Assembly: GCA_963691755.1 (NCBI GenBank)
Contig: OY829366.1
Coordinates: 2,108,001-2,172,000 of the forward strand
DNA length: 64,000 bases
Reading direction: 5' to 3'
From: Dinoroseobacter sp013215265
GTDB taxonomy: Bacteria > Pseudomonadota > Alphaproteobacteria > Rhodobacterales > Rhodobacteraceae
In this document: one piece after another, positions 59,401 to 64,000 of the stretch
How the letters are laid out: every line of letters starts with the position of its first letter
How positions within the stretch are numbered: the stretch's first letter is position 1
The notes under the pieces: generated by a model
Databases searched by the model: none
What the model was told of the DNA's origin: nothing
What the model saw: only the letters and a program-made list of their open reading frames with translations
Made by a program: the position numbers and the translations under genes

Positions 59401-62400
59401 GCACCCGTCTCGCCACAGGTGGTCGACTCATCGACCGCAACAGCCGTGTGGAGTTCACCTTCAATGGCAAACGTTTCACCGGTCATAGCGGCGATACGCT
59501 GGCCTCGGCGCTTTTGGCCAATGATCAGATGCTGATGGGGCGTTCGTTCAAATACCATCGCCCAAGATCGGTCATTGCGTCCGGTCCCGAAGAAGCAAAC
59601 GCGCTGGTTGCGCTTGGGCAGGATGCGAAGATGGAGCCCAATGCAAGGGCCACCACAACTGAGCTTTTTGAGGGCCTGAGTGCAAAGAGCCAGAACCACT
59701 GGCCGTCGCTCGATTATGATATTGGAGCGGTGAACACAGCTATCGCGCGCTTCCTGCCCGCAGGGTTCTACTACAAGACGTTCATCCATCCGCGTCCGTT
59801 CTGGAAGCACGTGTTTGAACCGTTCATCCGGCAGTCTGCGGGTCTTGGTCCTGCGCCGAAACAAAAAGATCCAGACAGGTATGAGCATTTCTACGCGTTT
59901 GCGGATCTGGTGATTATCGGCGGGGGTGTTGCAGGGCTTCACGCCGCGCGTGTCGCGGGCGAGGCCGGGCTGCGCGTTATCGTGATGGAGCAAACCTCGG
60001 CCTGGGGCGGTCGCAGCCTTGTCGATGGCGGTACAATCGAAGGTGTTTCGGTTGAAGCATGGGTTAACGCGACCGTTGAAGCGCTTGAAAGCATGGAAAA
60101 TGTAACCTTGCGCCTGCGCTGCATGGGGGCGGGTGTGTATGACCACGGCTACATGTTGGGTTATGAGCGCCTGACCGATCATGCACCTGTTGATGACATG
60201 CCGCGCCATCGGCTATGGCGGGTACGTGCAGGGCAGGTTCTGTCAGCCACGGGGGCGGTTGAACGTCCATTGAGCTTTGCAGGCAATGATGTGCCGGGTG
60301 TCATGCTGGCCAGCGCCCTTCGCGATTACGTGGTAAATTTTGGTGTTTCTGCGGGAGACCGCACCGTGGTTGTGACCAACAATGACGACGCCTATCGCAC
60401 TGCCATCGCGTTGCACGAAGCGGGTCTTTCAGTGCCTGCGGTTATTGATGCACGCTCTGAGGCTGATGGTGAATTGCCCAATAAGGTCAGGGCTTTGGGG
60501 ATCAGAGTTGAGATAGGTAAAGGTGTCGCCAAAGTCAAAGGTGGAAAGCGCGTCAAATCGGTTGGCCTGTGTTTGCAGGCGGGCGAAGGGGCCGTTTTGG
60601 AAGAAGTCCCGTGCGAGGCCGTGGCGATGTCGGGCGGTTGGTCTCCGATTGTGCATTTTTGGTCTCATACGGGCGGCAAGCTGAACTGGGATGCCGATGC
60701 AGCGATGTTCCGTCCAGATCATGCGCGCGCGCCGACGGGCGAAGAAGGTCAGCAAAACCAAGGGATTGCAGGTGCGGCCAATGGTGAGATGACGCTGGGG
60801 GCGGCTCTTTCGGATGCCCATGCGCAGGCCCGTGAGGCCGTCAAGCGCGCCAAAGCCAAGTTGCCGGCTACAGCGTCGCCAAAGGGCGAAGCGCCTGCCG
60901 AGGCGCCCCTTGCACCGGTTTGGATCATGCCGCAGGGCGCGAATGCAAAGCTGCGCGCGAAAATGTGGCTCGATTTTCAGAACGACGTGAAAGTGTCAGA
61001 CGTGCAGTTGGCAGCTCGTGAGGGCTATGAGAGCGTGGAGCACACCAAGCGTTACACAACGCTCGGCATGGCAACAGATCAAGGTAAGTTGAGTAATATC
61101 AATGGCCTTGCGATCCTCTCTGATGCGATTGGCGCTGATATTCCGAAGGTTGGGACGACCACGTTCCGCCCGCCGTATACACCGATTTCGATGGGGTCGA
61201 TTGCAGGCGAAGCGCGTGGAGAAATCTTCCAGCCGCTGCGTCGGACACCGATGCACGCATGGCACGAAGACAACAAAGCGTATTGGGAGCCGGTCGGCCA
61301 GTGGCGCCGTCCCTATTGCTATCCGCGTTCGGGGGAAACCCACAGCGAGGCCGTCAATCGCGAGGTGATCAACACACGCGAGAATCTCGGGCTGCTGGAC
61401 GCATCCACGCTTGGCAAGCTGCTGGTCAAAGGACCTGATGCGGGCAAGTTCATCGATCTGATGTACACCAACATGATGTCGAACCTGAAGGTCGGGCGGT
61501 GTCGCTACGGTCTAATGTGCTCGGAGAACGGGTTTTTGTCGGACGATGGTGTTGTTGCCCGGATCGATGAAGACACGTGGCTCTGCCACACCACCTCGGG
61601 CGGCGCAGATCGCATTCATGCCCATATGGAAGAGTGGCTCCAGACCGAATGGTGGGACATGAAGGTCCATGTCGCGAACCTGACAGAGCAATACGCGCAG
61701 ATCGCGGTTGTGGGTCCACATGCACGTGACGTTCTGGAAGATCTCGACGGTATGGATGTCTCGAAAGAGGCCTTGGGGTTCATGGACTGGGCAGATGGAG
61801 AGCTGGCGGGCATTCCGGTGCGCGTTTTCCGCATCTCGTTCTCGGGTGAGCTGTCTTATGAGATTGCAACGCCTGCGGCGCGCGGATTGGAGTTGTGGGA
61901 GAAGTTGCACGAGGCGGGCAAAGCCTATGGTGCAATGGCTTACGGAACTGAAGCCCTGCATATCATGCGCGCCGAAAAAGGCTTTATCATGATTGGCGAC
62001 GAAACAGATGGCACCGTGATCCCGCAGGATCTGGGGCTAAACTGGGCGATCTCGAAGAAGAAAGAGGACTTCATCGGCAAGCGCGCGCAGGAACGGACCT
62101 TCATGACCAATCCTGACCGCTGGAAGCTCGTGGGACTGGAGACGGTTGTGCCAGAAGAAGTGCTGACCGATGGAGCCTACGCGACGGCTGATGGTGCAAA
62201 TGGAAACGGGCAGGGCAATGTGCAGGGCCGAGTGACCTCAACCTATTTTTCACCCACGTTAAACCGCGGTATCGCGATGGGGCTTGTCCACCATGGCCCC
62301 GAACGAATGGGTGATGTTCTGGATTTTCCAACCACCGATGGACGCGTGATCAAAGCAAAGATCGTCGATCCTGTGTTCTATGACAAAGACGGGGAGAAGC

Positions 62401-62411
62401 AGAATGTCTGA
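59397..62411 (+). CDS. soxA: Sarcosine oxidase subunit alpha
   Basis: At 1004 residues this is full length. The N-terminal ferredoxin-like fold (FTFNGKRFTGHSGDTLASALLAND) is followed by an NAD/FAD-type domain with VIIGGGVAGLHAARVAGEAG near 168 and GAVERPLSFAGNDVPGVML near 285. A linker and a C-terminal GcvT-like tetrahydrofolate domain (about 600-1000, with LLDASTLGKLLVKGPDAGKFID and AEKGFIMIGDETDGTVIPQDLGL) follow. The last part accepts the one-carbon unit. The start overlaps soxD by four bases, and the end overlaps soxG by eight. Confidence 0.96.
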   Translation: MSTRLATGGRLIDRNSRVEFTFNGKRFTGHSGDTLASALLANDQMLMGRSFKYHRPRSVIASGPEEANALVALGQDAKMEPNARATTTELFEGLSAKSQNHWPSLDYDIGAVNTAIARFLPAGFYYKTFIHPRPFWKHVFEPFIRQSAGLGPAPKQKDPDRYEHFYAFADLVIIGGGVAGLHAARVAGEAGLRVIVMEQTSAWGGRSLVDGGTIEGVSVEAWVNATVEALESMENVTLRLRCMGAGVYDHGYMLGYERLTDHAPVDDMPRHRLWRVRAGQVLSATGAVERPLSFAGNDVPGVMLASALRDYVVNFGVSAGDRTVVVTNNDDAYRTAIALHEAGLSVPAVIDARSEADGELPNKVRALGIRVEIGKGVAKVKGGKRVKSVGLCLQAGEGAVLEEVPCEAVAMSGGWSPIVHFWSHTGGKLNWDADAAMFRPDHARAPTGEEGQQNQGIAGAANGEMTLGAALSDAHAQAREAVKRAKAKLPATASPKGEAPAEAPLAPVWIMPQGANAKLRAKMWLDFQNDVKVSDVQLAAREGYESVEHTKRYTTLGMATDQGKLSNINGLAILSDAIGADIPKVGTTTFRPPYTPISMGSIAGEARGEIFQPLRRTPMHAWHEDNKAYWEPVGQWRRPYCYPRSGETHSEAVNREVINTRENLGLLDASTLGKLLVKGPDAGKFIDLMYTNMMSNLKVGRCRYGLMCSENGFLSDDGVVARIDEDTWLCHTTSGGADRIHAHMEEWLQTEWWDMKVHVANLTEQYAQIAVVGPHARDVLEDLDGMDVSKEALGFMDWADGELAGIPVRVFRISFSGELSYEIATPAARGLELWEKLHEAGKAYGAMAYGTEALHIMRAEKGFIMIGDETDGTVIPQDLGLNWAISKKKEDFIGKRAQERTFMTNPDRWKLVGLETVVPEEVLTDGAYATADGANGNGQGNVQGRVTSTYFSPTLNRGIAMGLVHHGPERMGDVLDFPTTDGRVIKAKIVDPVFYDKDGEKQNV

Positions 62412-62946
62412 TGTGATGGCCCCTTTGGCAACTGTCACCGCCTTGCCAGCACAGGGTATGATCACTATTCGCGGTAATCTTAAGGATGCGGGGTTCATAG
62501 CGGCGGTTAAGTCTGCGTCAGGTCTGGATGCGCCAGCTCAACGGCAGATCGTGACACAGAAAGAACTTGCTTTGGCTTGGATGTCCCCTGACGAATTGCT
62601 TCTTCTCTGCGGTTACGAAGACGCCCCCGCTTTGACCAATGTAATGACCGAAGCATTTGGCGATCAATTTGCGATGGCGGTTGTGGTGTCTGATGCGCGG
62701 GCCGTTTTTGATCTTGAAGGCCCAAAAGTCCGCGATGTTCTCGGAAAGCTCGCACCTGTCGACATGGCACCGGGATCATTTGGGCACGGTGAAATCAGGC
62801 GCACCCGCCTCGCCCAAGTTGCTGCTGCCTTCTGGTTGACCCGCGATGACAGTGCTCGACTTGTCTGCTTCCGATCCGTCGCGCAATACGCAGAAGATCT
62901 GCTGAAAACATCAGCAAAACCGGGCACTGAAGTTGGGTATTTCTAG
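62404..62946 (+). CDS. soxG: Sarcosine oxidase subunit gamma
   Basis: The 180-residue subunit resembles a GcvT-like fragment and completes the heterotetramer. It has MITIRGNLKDAGFIAAVKSA, LAWMSPDELLLLCGYED, VVVSDARAVFDLEGPKVRDVLGKLAPVDMAP and RTRLAQVAAAFWLTRDD, as in other SoxG proteins. The ATG lies inside the end of soxA (ATGTCTGA). No folate enzyme genes (purU, folD) follow within the window; sodB is next. Confidence 0.93.
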   Translation: MSDVMAPLATVTALPAQGMITIRGNLKDAGFIAAVKSASGLDAPAQRQIVTQKELALAWMSPDELLLLCGYEDAPALTNVMTEAFGDQFAMAVVVSDARAVFDLEGPKVRDVLGKLAPVDMAPGSFGHGEIRRTRLAQVAAAFWLTRDDSARLVCFRSVAQYAEDLLKTSAKPGTEVGYF

Positions 62947-62955
62947 CCATACACC

Positions 62956-62986
62956 TTGACCTCAAGGCGCTTAGCCCTCTTATACG
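62956..62986 (+). promoter_or_regulatory. Possible sodB promoter
   Basis: TTGACC (62956-62961) and TATACG (62981-62986) lie 19 bases apart in the 76-base gap before sodB. The spacing is wider than the 17-base optimum, so this is tentative. Confidence 0.3.
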
Positions 62987-63022
62987 GTTCAAGTTGTCAG
63001 ACCTACTTTTAGGAGAATTCCC

Positions 63023-63622
63023 ATGGCTTTTGAGCTTCCTGATCTGCCCTACGCCCACGATGCTTTGGCCGGCAAAGGCATGTCCGCCGAAACGCTGGAA
63101 TACCATCATGACCTGCACCACAAAGCCTATGTCGACAACGGCAATAAGCTGATTGCGGGCACCGAATGGGACGGCAAGTCGATGGAAGACATTATCACCG
63201 GCACATACGACGCCAATGCGGTTGCTCAGAATGGTATCTTCAACAACATCAGCCAGCTTTGGAACCATAACCAATTCTGGGAAATGATGGGTCCGGGCGA
63301 TGCGGGCATGCCGGGAGAGCTGGAAAAGGCACTCACCGAAAGCTTTGGCTCAGTTGACGATTTCAAATCGCAGTTTTCGGCAGCCGGTGCTGGACAGTTC
63401 GGATCCGGCTGGGCCTGGCTGGTAAAGAACGCTGACGGCTCACTTGCTGTTACGAAAACTGAAAACGGTGTGAACCCACTTTGCTTTGGCCAAACTGCGC
63501 TTCTTGGCTGTGACGTGTGGGAGCACAGCTATTATATCGATTTCCGCAACAAGCGTCCTGCTTACCTGTCGAACTTCCTCAATAATCTGGTGAACTGGGA
63601 GAATGTTGCTTCGCGTATGTAG
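63023..63622 (+). CDS. sodB: Superoxide dismutase, Fe type
   Basis: The 199-residue enzyme has metal ligands in YHHDLHHKAYVD (His), WNHNQFWEMM (His), and DVWEHSYYIDF (Asp and His). The active-site Gln lies in the SQLWNH segment, as in Fe enzymes, and GSGWAWLV follows in the normal place. It converts superoxide to O2 and H2O2. AGGAG lies eight bases before the ATG. It sits right after the H2O2-producing sarcosine oxidase operon but has its own possible promoter and a strong terminator. Confidence 0.96.
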   Translation: MAFELPDLPYAHDALAGKGMSAETLEYHHDLHHKAYVDNGNKLIAGTEWDGKSMEDIITGTYDANAVAQNGIFNNISQLWNHNQFWEMMGPGDAGMPGELEKALTESFGSVDDFKSQFSAAGAGQFGSGWAWLVKNADGSLAVTKTENGVNPLCFGQTALLGCDVWEHSYYIDFRNKRPAYLSNFLNNLVNWENVASRM

Positions 63623-63645
63623 TCGCGAGCGTCACCAATGTTTTG

Positions 63646-63677
63646 AAAAGGGTCGCCAGTTGGCGGCCCTTTTTTTT
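63646..63677 (+). terminator. Strong rho-independent terminator after sodB
   Basis: AAAAGGGTCGCC pairs with GGCGGCCCTTTT (one G-U) around the loop AGTT, followed by eight T in total (63670-63677). Confidence 0.88.
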
Positions 63678-63860
63678 GTGAAAACGACAATCGATTGATC
63701 TGACTCAAAGTCGGTAAGTCAAGTTTCGTACTTATTTGGATTTGCCAGAGGAGGTCGGTGCAGGTCTCTAGGGAGGCTGCATGCGCTGCTGAAACCCGAT
63801 CTGCAATGCGCGGCTTGACGTTTTGCCGTTTACGCCGGTGTGCAGGGAGTGTGCGAAACG

Positions 63861-64000
63861 ATGACAACGAAACCAGCTCACCAGAACGCTCTCGGTGAAG
63901 TCGTCCACGTCCTGAACGACATCGAGAGAGATTTAACGCATGCTGCGGATCATAGTACCCAACGAGATGAGACGGTCAGTCATCTGCGTGAGGCGGATGT
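63861..64000 (+). CDS. Unknown protein, 3' end cut by window
   Basis: The frame starts with ATG at 63861 (GGAG lies 11 bases upstream; a GTG at 63849 is also in frame) and stays open to the edge. The 46 visible residues (MTTKPAHQNALGEVVHVLND...) are polar and helical with many His/Asp/Glu. No domain is recognised from this fragment. Confidence 0.45.
   Translation, partial: MTTKPAHQNALGEVVHVLNDIERDLTHAADHSTQRDETVSHLREAD

Noticed and set aside
1..64000. CRISPR array, tRNA or rRNA genes
   Set aside because: No regularly spaced repeats and no rRNA or tRNA sequence were recognised by eye; a tRNAscan/CRISPR search would be needed to be certain.

Overview
The window looks like a piece of chromosome from a marine alphaproteobacterium of the Rhodobacteraceae (Roseobacter group). 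The reasons are the moderately high GC coding style, a four-subunit sarcosine oxidase operon, a TRAP transporter, a BciA-type divinyl chlorophyllide reductase, RF2 without a programmed frameshift, and the yfgM-bamB-der gene order. No rRNA, tRNA or CRISPR was recognised. The taxonomic call is an inference; no database was searched.

Layout. 1-9.4 kb: a partial EamA transporter, SelO, a LysR remnant, a nucleoside hydrolase, MazG and an RND efflux pair. 9.7-13.5 kb: the envelope/ribosome block YfgM-like, BamB, Der. 13.8-23.7 kb: DsbA-like protein, a PLP aminotransferase, AmiC-type amidase, RpiB, PBP1A, an SDR protein, a double-[4Fe-4S] reductive-dehalogenase/QueG-like protein and RF2 (prfB). 23.9-35.6 kb: accessory metabolism with several regulator-operator pairs (alpha/beta hydrolase with TetR, acyl-CoA synthetase, an M24/M20 hydrolase pair, bciA, DUF4345 with TetR, a TetR with three palindromic sites facing an NAD(P)-binding protein and a DUF1772 protein, and AraC).

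35.6-43.4 kb is the most interesting block. A six-gene minus-strand unit (SsuD-like FMNH2 monooxygenase, aldo/keto reductase, flavin reductase, and all three TRAP subunits) ends at a strong terminator. It faces a GntR/UTRA regulator followed by a Gfo/Idh/MocA dehydrogenase. The set resembles the oxidative (sulfo-SMO type) route for sulfosugar desulfonation, but with a TRAP importer and no glycosidase; the substrate is not proven.

43.5-46.4 kb holds a TupBCA-type tungstate ABC transporter and a DUF1330 gene. 46.4-49.2 kb is a gene-poor, lower-GC tract with decayed IS5-like and IS3-like transposases and two small secreted proteins. 49.3-52.8 kb has an FAD oxidoreductase, methylglyoxal synthase, a broken otnK and an intact otnI. 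52.8-57.4 kb has DusA, a TauE/SafE exporter coupled to a PhyH-like protein, and the tightly overlapping ccmI-ruvX-DUF1289 unit. 57.7-63.6 kb has soxBDAG followed by sodB, a functional pairing because sarcosine oxidase releases H2O2. A partial unknown gene runs off the right edge.
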